NCBI GenBank assembly: GCA_004563405.1
Contig: SFTH01000010.1
Span: 1-64,000, forward strand
Length of the DNA: 64,000 nt
Reading direction: 5' to 3'
DNA from: a bacterium
Lineage (GTDB): Bacteria > Bacillota > Clostridia > Christensenellales > Aristaeellaceae
Below the pieces are notes generated by a model that was not told where the DNA came from, did no database searches, and worked only from the letters and a program-made list of their open reading frames with translations. Below, piece by piece: positions 9,354 to 17,123 of the stretch (position 1 is its first letter; the number at the start of each line of letters is the position of its first letter). The translations under genes were made by a program, and so were the position numbers.

Positions 9354-10871
9354 TCAGCCTACGCCCAGCGCTTCCTTGATGATGTTCTGTTCGTTGATCT
9401 CGTCCCCGGTGAGCTCGCACTTGATGGAGCCGTGGCGCACGACCAGCACGCGGTCGCTCATGGAGATCATCTCCGGCATGTCGGAGGAGACCATGATGAT
9501 GCAGTTGCCCGCCTTGGTCAGGGCCGTCATCTGCTTGTAGAATTCCGCCTTGGCGTTGACGTCGATGCCCCGCGTGGGCTCGTCGAAGATGTAGACAGAC
9601 TGCTTGGCGAAGAGCCACTTTCCGAGGACCACCTTCTGCTGGTTGCCGCCGGAGAGGTTGACGACCTGCTGCTGGAGGTGGGGGGTCTTGACCTTGAGCT
9701 TGCGGACGATGTCCTGAACCTCCTCGGCGTAATCGTTGTAATTGTACAGCGCGCCGGGGCGGATGGTGTTCTGCTGCTGCAGATCGACGATCAGCGTGTT
9801 CTCCAGAACGCTCGCGCCGAGGTTCAGGCCCAGGCGCTGGCGGTCCTCTGTGATGTGGGCGATGCCCGCCTCGATGCCGTCCCGCGGATTGCGGATGGAG
9901 AGCTTCTTTCCGTTGAGATACATCTCTCCGCTGAAGCGGGGATCCGCGCCGGAGATGGCGCGCACGATTTCCGTGCGGCCGGAGCCGACCATGCCTGACA
10001 GGCCTACGATTTCGCCCCTGCGGACGGAGAAGCTGACGGAGGGAGAATCCTTGGTGAGCTTGAGATCCTTCACCTCAAACATCACGTCGCCGATTTCGCA
10101 GGCGTCCTTCTGGTAGAACACGTCCACCGGGCGGCCCACCATGTCCTTGGTGATCGCGTCCAGCGGCGTGTCGTGGTTGGCGTTGTCGTAGGTGGTGATG
10201 ACGCTGCCGTCGCGGATGACGGTGATTCGATCGGCGATCTGCACCACTTCCTTCAGGAAGTGGGAGATGTAGATGACGGAGATGCCGTGGCTGGTGATGT
10301 TGCGCACCAGCTCCAGCACCTTGCCTGCGTCCTCCACGTTGAACATGGAGGTGGGCTCGTCCATGATCAGAATCTTGCTCTCATTCATCAGAGCCTTGAG
10401 AATTTTGACGAACTGCTGATCCGATACGGACATCTTTTCTATGGTCTGAAGGGGATCAATGTCGATGCGGTACTTTTCCATCAGCGCGCGCACCCGCGCG
10501 TGCATGGTCTTGAAATCGACGATCCCGCCGAATTTCGTGATTTCCTTGCCGACAAAGATGTTTTCGACGGCATTCATGGTGGGAACGAGGTCATTCTCCT
10601 GGTAGACAATTTCGATGCCCAGGCTCTTGGAGAGGGCCGGGCTCAGGCTCCTGTACTCGTGTCCGTCGTAGCAAATGGAGCCTGCGGTGGGCTTGTATGC
10701 GCCCGAGAGAATCTTCATCAGCGTGCTCTTGCCCGCGCCGTTTTCGCCCACGAGGCAGTGACATTCGCCCTCGTAGACGTCAAAGGTGAGATTTGAAAGC
10801 GCGCGCACGCCGGGGAATTCCTTCACGATTCCCCGCATTTCAAGTATGGGCGTTCGGAGGTTTTCAGACAT
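9354..10871 (-). CDS. Monosaccharide ABC transporter ATP-binding protein (RbsA/MglA family, two NBDs)
   Basis: The 505-residue protein contains two fused nucleotide-binding domains. NBD1 has Walker A GENGAGKST near 44, a degenerate signature MSVSDQQF, and Walker B ILIMDEPTS. NBD2 has the family-typical degenerate Walker A GMVGSGRTE near 285, signature LSGGNQQK, and Walker B YIFDEPTRG. The protein energises sugar import with the permease. An upstream GTG at 10904 is in frame but sits inside a hairpin; the ATG at 10871 follows AGGGTGA and is chosen. The gene lies between the substrate-binding protein and permease genes in one operon. Confidence 0.95.
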   Translation of the reverse strand: MSENLRTPILEMRGIVKEFPGVRALSNLTFDVYEGECHCLVGENGAGKSTLMKILSGAYKPTAGSICYDGHEYRSLSPALSKSLGIEIVYQENDLVPTMNAVENIFVGKEITKFGGIVDFKTMHARVRALMEKYRIDIDPLQTIEKMSVSDQQFVKILKALMNESKILIMDEPTSMFNVEDAGKVLELVRNITSHGISVIYISHFLKEVVQIADRITVIRDGSVITTYDNANHDTPLDAITKDMVGRPVDVFYQKDACEIGDVMFEVKDLKLTKDSPSVSFSVRRGEIVGLSGMVGSGRTEIVRAISGADPRFSGEMYLNGKKLSIRNPRDGIEAGIAHITEDRQRLGLNLGASVLENTLIVDLQQQNTIRPGALYNYNDYAEEVQDIVRKLKVKTPHLQQQVVNLSGGNQQKVVLGKWLFAKQSVYIFDEPTRGIDVNAKAEFYKQMTALTKAGNCIIMVSSDMPEMISMSDRVLVVRHGSIKCELTGDEINEQNIIKEALGVG

Positions 10872-10898
10872 TTCTATCACCCTAACAAAGTAATGGCA

Positions 10899-10925
10899 GG
10901 ACACCGGCTTTGAAAGCCGGTGTCC
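10899..10925 (-). other. Intercistronic hairpin between binding-protein and ATPase genes
   Basis: A perfect inverted repeat, GGACACCGGCT/AGCCGGTGTCC with a 5-nt loop, lies 16 bp after the binding-protein stop codon. There is no T-tract, so it is more likely to stabilise the upstream mRNA or partly attenuate, as is common in sugar ABC operons where the binding protein is needed in excess. Confidence 0.6.
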
Positions 10926-10940
10926 GTGTGACCGGTGAAA

Positions 10941-11918
10941 TTATTCGCCGTAGACGTAGGCGTAAGCGCCGGCGTAGTCGGACCAGTCGATCCAGGCGCC
11001 CAGGTCGTCGCCCGCAACCGGGACGACCGGCAGGCTCTGGAACTTGGACTCGGGAACGATGCCCTCGGTCACATAGTCATAGAGGTTCTTGAAGGTCTGA
11101 ATGCCCTGGATGGAAACGGGGGCAGTCATATTCGCGGCCTCGATGCCGTCCTCGAGGAAGGCGTAGGCGTCCGGGGAACCGCCGGTGGAGACGATGGGCA
11201 GCTCGATGCCGGCCTCTTCGCAAGCCTGATAGCAGCCCTGAGCGAGCTGGTCGTTGTTGGCGAAGATGCAGTTGAACTCGGTGCCGGAGTTGATGAAGTT
11301 GGTGGTCAGGTTCAGGCCATCCTCGGTGGACCAGGCGTCAGAGTTCAGCAGGCCGACGAGCTCGATGGAATCCGCGTAGTCTTCCAGAGCCTTGTCGACG
11401 CCCTCCTTGTAGGCCTCGAACACGCCGCCGCCCACAGCGCCCGCGCAGTAGAAGACCTTCGCGTCTTCAACGTTCTCCGCCAGCCACTTGATGGCCGCGT
11501 AGCCGATGTCGCCGTACACGCAGCCGACGCAGGCGATGTAATCGTCCTCATCGGAAACCGCAGCAACGTCGGTATTCTCCACGGTGATCGGGATGCCGGC
11601 CTCGTTGGCCATGGTGATCAGCTGAGCAGCCTGCTCGGGAGAAATGGGGAAGATGGAGATGCCGTCGACCTCAGCCTGAATCAGGGATTCCATGGCGGAG
11701 ATGGACTGGTCGATCTTGTTGCCGGAGTCCAGAACCATGACTTCGACGCCATTCTGCTCCGCGGCATACTCAAAGGCCTTGGAGGAATACTCGTTCCAGA
11801 TATCGGACATCTGATAGGCGATGTAGCCGAAGGTGAGGGTGTCTTCCTCAGCGGTGGCGACGGCGAAGGACGCCAGGGCCAGTACGAGGACGACCAGGAT
11901 TGCAGTGAGCTTCTTCAT
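10941..11918 (-). CDS. Sugar-binding protein of an ABC importer (RbsB-like, periplasmic-binding type I)
   Basis: The 325-residue exported protein has a signal peptide MKKLTAILVVLVLALASFA followed by VATAEED. The body shows the type I periplasmic-binding fold: FGYIAYQMSDIWNEY at the first strand, DGISIFPISPE near 85, GIPITVENTD near 108, FNCIFANNDQLAQG near 210, and a C-terminal segment TEGIVPES. It should capture a monosaccharide outside and deliver it to the permease. There is no Cys at the cleavage site, unusual for a Firmicute binding protein, which is normally a lipoprotein. The RBS is AAAGGAGG. It is the second gene of the operon, after an isomerase gene. Confidence 0.9.
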   Translation of the reverse strand: MKKLTAILVVLVLALASFAVATAEEDTLTFGYIAYQMSDIWNEYSSKAFEYAAEQNGVEVMVLDSGNKIDQSISAMESLIQAEVDGISIFPISPEQAAQLITMANEAGIPITVENTDVAAVSDEDDYIACVGCVYGDIGYAAIKWLAENVEDAKVFYCAGAVGGGVFEAYKEGVDKALEDYADSIELVGLLNSDAWSTEDGLNLTTNFINSGTEFNCIFANNDQLAQGCYQACEEAGIELPIVSTGGSPDAYAFLEDGIEAANMTAPVSIQGIQTFKNLYDYVTEGIVPESKFQSLPVVPVAGDDLGAWIDWSDYAGAYAYVYGE

Positions 11919-11985
11919 TTAAGAATTGCCTCCTTTTTGTATTATGCAAGCGGCATCATTGCCGCATGGCATCGGATGAGAAAGG

Positions 11986-12816
11986 TCAGATCAGGCCGTT
12001 TGCGTGCAGATAATCGAAGGAATCCTTGACCACCTTGTTGACGAAGTCCAGATCGCCCGGAACCTTCTCGCGCATGGTGAAGCCCTCGTTGTGCTCGATC
12101 TCGATGGAGAAGGGGCCCTCGTAGCCGTTCTGCTTCATATAATCCATCACGCCGATCAGATCGAGCTCGCCGGAGCCGATGGCCGGGAAGTTCCAGGAGT
12201 TGTCCATGCCGACCTTGTCCTTGAGGTGGCAGTAGTTCAGCTTGTCCACGCAGGTCTTGATGTCGTCGATGGGATTGCGGCCGCCGTAGAAGACCACGTT
12301 GGCGGTGTCGTAGTTCACGCCGACGCGGGGGCTGTCCACGCCGCGCACCAGGCGGGCGACGGCCTCACCGGTGCCGTAGTTCGCGCCGTGCACCTCGATG
12401 CCCAGCTTGAGGTTCAGACGCTCGAGGTCGGGCACCAGTCCCTTGATGTTCTTGATGAGGGTGTCCTCGGTGCCGCCCTCGCCCTTGCCGAAGTGGGCCT
12501 CGCCGGTGGAGGAGATGATCCACTCGCAGCCCAGTTCGTGGGCCAGCTCCATGTTGGCGCGGAAGTCCTTCAGGCGCTCCGCATCGGTCAGATCGCAATG
12601 GCCGCCCAGGGCGATGCAGGTCAGACCCAGTTCCTTGATCCTGTTCACGACCGCAGCCTTGCGCTCGGCGCTCCACTCGGGCATGATGTGCTCGGACCAG
12701 TTGCGCACGGCGCAGATTTCAATGTACTTGAAACCCGCCGCAGCGATGCCCTCCAGCGCCTCCTCGGTGCTGAAGCCGTGGTAGGTGTTGGTGTTGATGG
12801 CAAATACATTTTTCAT
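11986..12816 (-). CDS. Sugar phosphate isomerase/epimerase (TIM barrel), first gene of the sugar operon
   Basis: The 276-residue protein is of the xylose-isomerase-like TIM-barrel family: GFKYIEICAV near 31, LGIEVHGANYGTG near 138, GVNYDTANVVFYGG near 165, NYCHLKDKVG near 192, and FSIEIEHNEGF near 230. Metal-binding Glu, Asp and His positions of the family appear intact. It differs clearly from the isomerase at the other end of the operon, so the two may act in sequence on the imported sugar. It starts with ATG after AGGAGGAAA and is driven by a strong promoter. Confidence 0.85.
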   Translation of the reverse strand: MKNVFAINTNTYHGFSTEEALEGIAAAGFKYIEICAVRNWSEHIMPEWSAERKAAVVNRIKELGLTCIALGGHCDLTDAERLKDFRANMELAHELGCEWIISSTGEAHFGKGEGGTEDTLIKNIKGLVPDLERLNLKLGIEVHGANYGTGEAVARLVRGVDSPRVGVNYDTANVVFYGGRNPIDDIKTCVDKLNYCHLKDKVGMDNSWNFPAIGSGELDLIGVMDYMKQNGYEGPFSIEIEHNEGFTMREKVPGDLDFVNKVVKDSFDYLHANGLI

Positions 12817-12889
12817 TTTTATTTCCTCCTGTCAAAATACTTACATATTTTATAATGTGCGGATTTATTATGCGTTCTTGAATACCCTT

Positions 12890-12918
12890 ATTCTATCCAA
12901 TCTTCCCGAATCTGTCAA
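12890..12918 (-). promoter_or_regulatory. Sigma-A promoter of the sugar ABC operon
   Basis: TTGACA (12918-12913) and TAGAAT (12895-12890) are separated by 17 bp, about 75 bp before the first start codon. I see no clear catabolite-repression (cre) site here. Confidence 0.8.
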
Positions 12919-12990
12919 GACGGCCTCTGAATTTATTTGCAAGTCGGGCGAGATATCGAATATAAAACGAAGGAAATGGGAAATATATCG

Positions 12991-14004
12991 TTAATTATAG
13001 ATAAATTTGTGCAGCGCTCGTACATTTCCGGTCGGGTCGGTAATTTCGATGGCGGAGCCGCTGTCCTCCAGATATTCGTTGGCGGGACAGCGATAGGTTT
13101 CCACTTTGCCGGAGAGGAGCACCTTTTCGCCGAGGGAGATGATTTCCGGCAGGGAGAGGTTGGTTTGTACATCCTGCTCAAGCACGCGGTAGAGCCGGGC
13201 GTAGATCAGGGGGTTCAGGCAATTCTCCCGCAGGCGCGCCACCATGGCTGCAAGCACCTGCCGTTGTCGGCTCGTGCGCACATAGTCGCTGTCGCAGTAG
13301 CGGATGCGGGTGTAGCCGGTGGCGAACAGGCCGTTCAGGCGAAGCTTTCCGGTGCGGGTCTCCGGCTGGGAGGAGGCGTAGTGGGCATATTTCTCCGGGT
13401 CGAGCTGAATGATGCTGCGATAGGTGTAATACGCGCATTTGTTCAGGGAGTCCAGCTCCTTTTCCTCGATCTCCACGTCCACGCCGCCCAGAGCGTCCAC
13501 CAGATCCACGAGCGTGCGGAAGTCCACGGCGACGTAGTTGGTGATGTTGAGGTCAAAGGTTTCGTTGATGACGCGCATGGTCAGCTCCGGGCCGCCCAGG
13601 GCGTGCGCGGAATTGAGCTTGTGCCGCCCCTGCCCGGGAATTTCCACCATCACGTCCCGCATCAGGGAGGTCAGCTTCAGGCCGTCGTAGCCCACGGAGG
13701 CGACCATGATGGCGTCGCTGCGCTGTTTTCCGTCGTTGAGCACGTCCAGGCCGAGCAGCAGTATGTTCACACGGTTTCCCGGCAGACCGTCGGTGAGGGA
13801 GAGCTCCGTGCCGGAGGGCTCCACGTTCATCAGGTTGACCGGGAGCGCGTAGAGCGCGACCGCGGCGAGGATTGCCAGAATGAGGATGAAGAGGAGCAAC
13901 TTGAAGAGGGCGCGCAGCAGCAAGCCGAGACAGCTGCCGCCGCCTCTGCTCCTCCTGCATCGCCGGCCTCGCCGGCTCCTTCCTCTGTAATCGTCGTAAT
14001 ACAT
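12991..14004 (-). CDS. LytR-CpsA-Psr (LCP) family cell-wall polymer ligase
   Basis: The 337-residue membrane-anchored protein has a short cytoplasmic N-terminus rich in Arg and Tyr (residues 1-27), one membrane span (about 28-52), then the extracytoplasmic LCP domain. Seen motifs are NILLLGLD near 80, QRSDAIMVAS with the conserved Arg/Asp near 93, LTSLMRDVMVEIPG near 110, NSAHALGGPEL, and YTRIRYCDSDYVRTSRQR near 250. LCP enzymes attach teichoic acids or capsule polymers from undecaprenyl carriers to peptidoglycan. The frame stays open far upstream under the enolase gene, but the first Met fitting the N-terminus is at 14004. Confidence 0.9.
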   Translation of the reverse strand: MYYDDYRGRSRRGRRCRRSRGGGSCLGLLLRALFKLLLFILILAILAAVALYALPVNLMNVEPSGTELSLTDGLPGNRVNILLLGLDVLNDGKQRSDAIMVASVGYDGLKLTSLMRDVMVEIPGQGRHKLNSAHALGGPELTMRVINETFDLNITNYVAVDFRTLVDLVDALGGVDVEIEEKELDSLNKCAYYTYRSIIQLDPEKYAHYASSQPETRTGKLRLNGLFATGYTRIRYCDSDYVRTSRQRQVLAAMVARLRENCLNPLIYARLYRVLEQDVQTNLSLPEIISLGEKVLLSGKVETYRCPANEYLEDSGSAIEITDPTGNVRALHKFIYN

Positions 14005-14040
14005 CTTCCACCGCCGCTGATGTGAATCAGTGTCATATAC

Positions 14041-14069
14041 AGTATAGCACATTTCCCGGCAGAAGCAAA
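14041..14069 (-). promoter_or_regulatory. Candidate promoter of the LCP gene (extended -10)
   Basis: The sequence TGCTATACT gives an extended -10 at 14046-14041; the -35 (TTTGCT, 17-bp spacer) is weak. It lies 37 bp before the LCP start. Confidence 0.5.
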
Positions 14070-14118
14070 TGGATAAAATCTGCGCGACGGAAGAGAATAG
14101 GGCCGGAGGTGTTTGAAA

Positions 14119-15351
14119 ATGAAAATCATCGACCTTTGCGCGCATCAGATCTTTGACTCCCGGGGCGTGCCCACGCTGGAGGCGCGGGTGGCGCTGAAGG
14201 ATGGCACGGTTGGCGTCGGCAGCGCGCCCTCCGGCGCGTCCACGGGCAGCCACGAGGCCCGGGAGCTGCGCGACGGCGGCGACGCCTATCAGGGCAAGGG
14301 CGTGGGCCGCGCCATCGAAAATGTCAATGGACCCATCCGGGAGGCGCTGCTCGGCATGGACGCGGCCCTGCAGGGGCGCATCGACGATCGGCTCCAGGAG
14401 CTGGATGGCAGCGCGGACAAGTCCCGCCTGGGCGGCAACGCGCTCATCGCCGTCTCCTGGGCGGTGGCGGATGCGGCGGCGCGCAGCGCGGGTATGGAGC
14501 TCTACCAGTGGTTGGGCGGCGCGCAGGCGCGGCAACTGCCCTGCCCCATGTTCAACGTCGTCAACGGTGGACGGCACGCGAACAACAACCTGGAGATTCA
14601 GGAATTCATGTTTGTGCCCTCCGGCGCGGATAGCTTTCACGAGGCCATGCGCATGGGTTCGGAGTGCTATCACGCCCTCCGCCGCCTGCTCTCCGAGGCG
14701 GGTCTCTCCACGGCGGTGGGCGACGAGGGCGGCTTTGCGCCCAACCTCGAGCGGGACGAGCAGGCGCTGGAATGGATGGTGCGCGCCATCGAGGCGGCGG
14801 GCTGGAAGCCGGGAGAGGACGTGTGCCTGGCGCTGGACTGCGCCGCGGCGGAGTGGGCGGACGGCGAGGGCTACCGCCAGAGCAAGTCCGGCGCGCGCTT
14901 TCAGAGGGGAGAAATGATCGAGTTTTACCACGCGCTTGCGGGGCGCTATCCGCTGATTTCCATCGAGGATCCGCTGGGCGAGGAGGACTTCGAGGGCTTC
15001 CGGGAGATCACCGATGCGCTGGGGGACGATCTGATGATCGTGGGGGACGACCTGTTCACGACCAATGCAGAGCGCCTCTTCCGCGGCCTCGCGCTGGGCG
15101 CGGCCAACGCGATCCTCATCAAGCCCAACCAGATCGGCACGGTGTCCGAGACCATCGAAACGGTACAGCTGGCCCGGCGCAACGCCTACGCCGTCATCGT
15201 CTCCCATCGCAGCGGGGAGACCCTCTCCAGCGCCATCGCGGATCTCGCGGTCGCGGTGAACGCGGAGTACATCAAGGCCGGCGCGCCCGCCCGGGGCGAG
15301 CGCCTGGCGAAGTACAACCGCCTGCTGGAGATCGAGGACAGAATCTTCTGA
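14119..15351 (+). CDS. eno: Enolase (phosphopyruvate hydratase), short form
   Basis: Enolase converts 2-phosphoglycerate to phosphoenolpyruvate in glycolysis. At 410 residues it is about 20 shorter than most bacterial enolases, yet all key positions are present: SGASTG loop, NGGRHANNNLEIQEFM (His and Glu), GDEGGFAPN (catalytic Glu), three Mg ligands in LALDC, SIEDP and VGDDLF, the catalytic Lys in LIKPNQIGT, SHRSGET, and the second Lys in YIKAGAPARGE. The ATG at 14119 is 9 nt after GGAGG; an in-frame TTG at 14113 is too close. Metal site 1 has DCAAAEW rather than the common D(P/V)AASEF. A second enolase elsewhere in the genome is possible. Confidence 0.9.
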   Translation: MKIIDLCAHQIFDSRGVPTLEARVALKDGTVGVGSAPSGASTGSHEARELRDGGDAYQGKGVGRAIENVNGPIREALLGMDAALQGRIDDRLQELDGSADKSRLGGNALIAVSWAVADAAARSAGMELYQWLGGAQARQLPCPMFNVVNGGRHANNNLEIQEFMFVPSGADSFHEAMRMGSECYHALRRLLSEAGLSTAVGDEGGFAPNLERDEQALEWMVRAIEAAGWKPGEDVCLALDCAAAEWADGEGYRQSKSGARFQRGEMIEFYHALAGRYPLISIEDPLGEEDFEGFREITDALGDDLMIVGDDLFTTNAERLFRGLALGAANAILIKPNQIGTVSETIETVQLARRNAYAVIVSHRSGETLSSAIADLAVAVNAEYIKAGAPARGERLAKYNRLLEIEDRIF

Positions 15352-15395
15352 GGGCACGGACAGGAGAATATGAGGCAGAAATGCGCGACGCAAAA

Positions 15396-15430
15396 GGGAG
15401 CCGCCGGCGCATTTGCGCCCGGCGGCTCCC
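15396..15430. terminator. GC-rich inverted repeat after eno
   Basis: GGGAGCCGCCGG pairs with CCGGCGGCTCCC (12 bp, slightly bulged inner stem). The plus strand lacks a T-tract; on the minus strand it is followed by CTTTTG, so it could end transcription leftward. Confidence 0.5.
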
Positions 15431-15458
15431 TCAGACCACCGACAAAGGCCGAAAACGC

Positions 15459-15498
15459 AAAAATGCCAACCGAAATAATGAAATCAATTGGCATTTTT
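15459..15498. terminator. Bidirectional terminator between convergent genes
   Basis: A perfect 11-bp inverted repeat AAAAATGCCAA / TTGGCATTTTT with an 18-nt loop ends in five T on either strand. It fits termination of eno (+) and of the CAP-domain gene (-). Confidence 0.7.
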
Positions 15499-15664
15499 GA
15501 TTGCGGCGTCAGCTGGCAGCAAATTGCGGTCACTTCCGTCCATGTAAGCGCTCTTCTGAATTGTCCGGGGTGGCGCCAGAGCACATCCGGAGGAACCGGA
15601 TTCAGCGATCAGCCGGTGAAGCTGATTCCTCCGGGGCGAGAGCGGAGAATAATGTCTCAAGAGG

Positions 15665-16900
15665 TCACTGCACGGTGACCTGGCATACATCGCTGCGGCC
15701 GTTGGCGCTCTGCGCGGAGATCGTGCAGCTTCCGGCAGAGCGGGCGGTGACGAGCCCGCTGTCGTCCACCACTGCGACCGCCTCGTCGCTGCTGCTCCAG
15801 TAGAGGGCCAGGTCGTCGGCGTATTCCGGAACGACGCTGGCACTGAGCTGAAGGCGCCCGCCGGGGGCGAGGGTGGCCTCGAAGGTGTCGAGTTCCACGT
15901 TGGCCACATCCTGGGGATAGAGGGAGAACATTTCGCATGTGTAGGAGATCTCCGCAGTGCTGCCGTCCCGCAGACGCAGGCCGGTGAGTGAAACCGTCCA
16001 GCGCTGGTTCTGTACATATTCGCCGATGCCCGCTGCGTCCAGATCCGGACGGAAGATGACGCAGCTGCCGGAGCCGCAGGCCTCCCGGCTGAACGCACAG
16101 TCGCCGTCGCCCACGCCCGTGCGCGCGTCGAAGGAGAAGGTCGCGCCGGAATTCTCCTCCCGCAGCGTCACCCGGGGAGAGGACGCCTCCGCGTCGTAGA
16201 CCGCATCGTTCAGGGAGATGGACCAGGCCAGCTCCCGCCGCATCATTTCCACGGGAAAGACGCCCGCAGCGGGCCAGGCCACGCTGTCCCATTGGACGTC
16301 TGCGTTCGCGTCGTCCACGGCGTACATGGTTACATAGCTCATGCCGCTTTTTGCGTTGGCGAGGCCGAAGCCCGTCTCCGCCATGTGGGGATTGAGCAGC
16401 CAGCGGCGATGGCCCAGAGTGGAGAGATTCGCGTCCCCGTCATCCCGGGCAAAGTAGGTCACGCCGTCGATCAGTATCCCCGGGCGCATCCAGTTGAATT
16501 TGGCGATGTTGCCCTGGGAGGTTCCGAGATACGCGGTGACGTACAGCGCGTCGTCCATGCCCTCGGGCTGATCGGGCGTATGGGTGAGGATATCGTTGGC
16601 GGCCAGCAGCAGCGCGCCGCTCTGGGCGCGCAGGGTGTAGAGGGGATTGAGCGTCACGGGAGAGAGGCCGGCCACGGCGCGCAGAAAGTTGAGACAGCCC
16701 AGCGCGTCCGCCTGGGCCGCCTGGGTGAGCGCGCCGGGGGAGAAGCGGTCGGTGTCGGGTTCCTGTGCATAGGGGGATGCGTACGAGCGGGATGCGCTGA
16801 GCTCCTGCCAGAGCGCGCGCATTTCGTCCCGCCCCATGGCCTGGGCGGAGCCGGACGCGAGCAAGAGCGCGACGAGCGCGCAGAGCAGCTTTCGAAGCAT
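15665..16900 (-). CDS. Secreted CAP/SCP-domain protein with C-terminal Ig-like (BIG2) domain
   Basis: The 411-residue exported protein has a signal peptide (MLRKLLCALVALLLASGSAQA). A CAP-superfamily domain follows (about residues 60-205): CLNFLRAVAGLSPV, a His in NDILTHTPDQP, and the conserved STLGHRRWLLNPHM followed by TGFGLA. The middle is beta-rich. The C-terminal 80 residues form a BIG2-type Ig-like domain with VPEYADD, LYWSSSDEAVAVVDDSGLVTA and GSCTISA. Such proteins are found on clostridial surfaces; enzymatic activity is not established for most. The ATG follows GAGGAG. Confidence 0.85.
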   Translation of the reverse strand: MLRKLLCALVALLLASGSAQAMGRDEMRALWQELSASRSYASPYAQEPDTDRFSPGALTQAAQADALGCLNFLRAVAGLSPVTLNPLYTLRAQSGALLLAANDILTHTPDQPEGMDDALYVTAYLGTSQGNIAKFNWMRPGILIDGVTYFARDDGDANLSTLGHRRWLLNPHMAETGFGLANAKSGMSYVTMYAVDDANADVQWDSVAWPAAGVFPVEMMRRELAWSISLNDAVYDAEASSPRVTLREENSGATFSFDARTGVGDGDCAFSREACGSGSCVIFRPDLDAAGIGEYVQNQRWTVSLTGLRLRDGSTAEISYTCEMFSLYPQDVANVELDTFEATLAPGGRLQLSASVVPEYADDLALYWSSSDEAVAVVDDSGLVTARSAGSCTISAQSANGRSDVCQVTVQ

Positions 16901-16954
16901 TTTCTCCTCCTGAGCGTGGATGGTCGCTGAAAAATGGGCAATTCCCTGCGAATA

Positions 16955-16982
16955 ATTCTATATTTCACCGAAAAAGTGTGAA
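16955..16982 (-). promoter_or_regulatory. Promoter of the CAP-domain gene
   Basis: TTCACA (16982-16977) and TAGAAT (16960-16955) have a 16-bp spacer, 55 bp before the start codon. Confidence 0.6.
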
Positions 16983-17000
16983 TTTCCTTCACAAAGGGGC

Positions 17001-17029
17001 TTTTCAAATTTGCAGATTTCTGTTAAAAT
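17001..17029 (+). promoter_or_regulatory. Promoter of the EF-G-like gene (extended -10)
   Basis: TTTTCA (17001-17006), a 17-bp spacer and TGTTAAAAT with the -10 hexamer at 17024-17029 lie about 95 bp before the start. Confidence 0.65.
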
Positions 17030-17123
17030 ATAAACACTATGGCGTATAGGGCGCTTTTTGCGTTTAGCCAGGCCTGCCGTGTTGACTGTGCAGGAGAACA
17101 TAAACGAACAGGGGGAATTTCTC

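Larger units (their letters stand above)
15352..15664. other. Gene-free convergent gap between eno and the CAP-domain gene, with several hairpins
   Basis: The 313-bp gap holds no credible gene. It contains a GC-rich inverted repeat (15396-15430), an A/T-flanked terminator (15459-15498), and a nested structure at 15587-15634 in which CCGGAGGAA/TTCCTCCGG encloses the smaller stem ATCAGC/GCTGAT. The last could be a 3' UTR structure of the CAP-domain gene on the minus strand. Confidence 0.6.

Noticed and set aside
6323..9379. Plus-strand open frame of 1018 codons
   Set aside because: It crosses the end of tex in another frame, a bidirectional terminator and the antisense of two transporter-operon genes.
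14005..15393. N-terminal extension of the LCP protein to 800 residues
   Set aside because: The extension is antisense to enolase and would bury the membrane span. The natural N-terminus starts at 14004, and an extended -10 lies just upstream of it.
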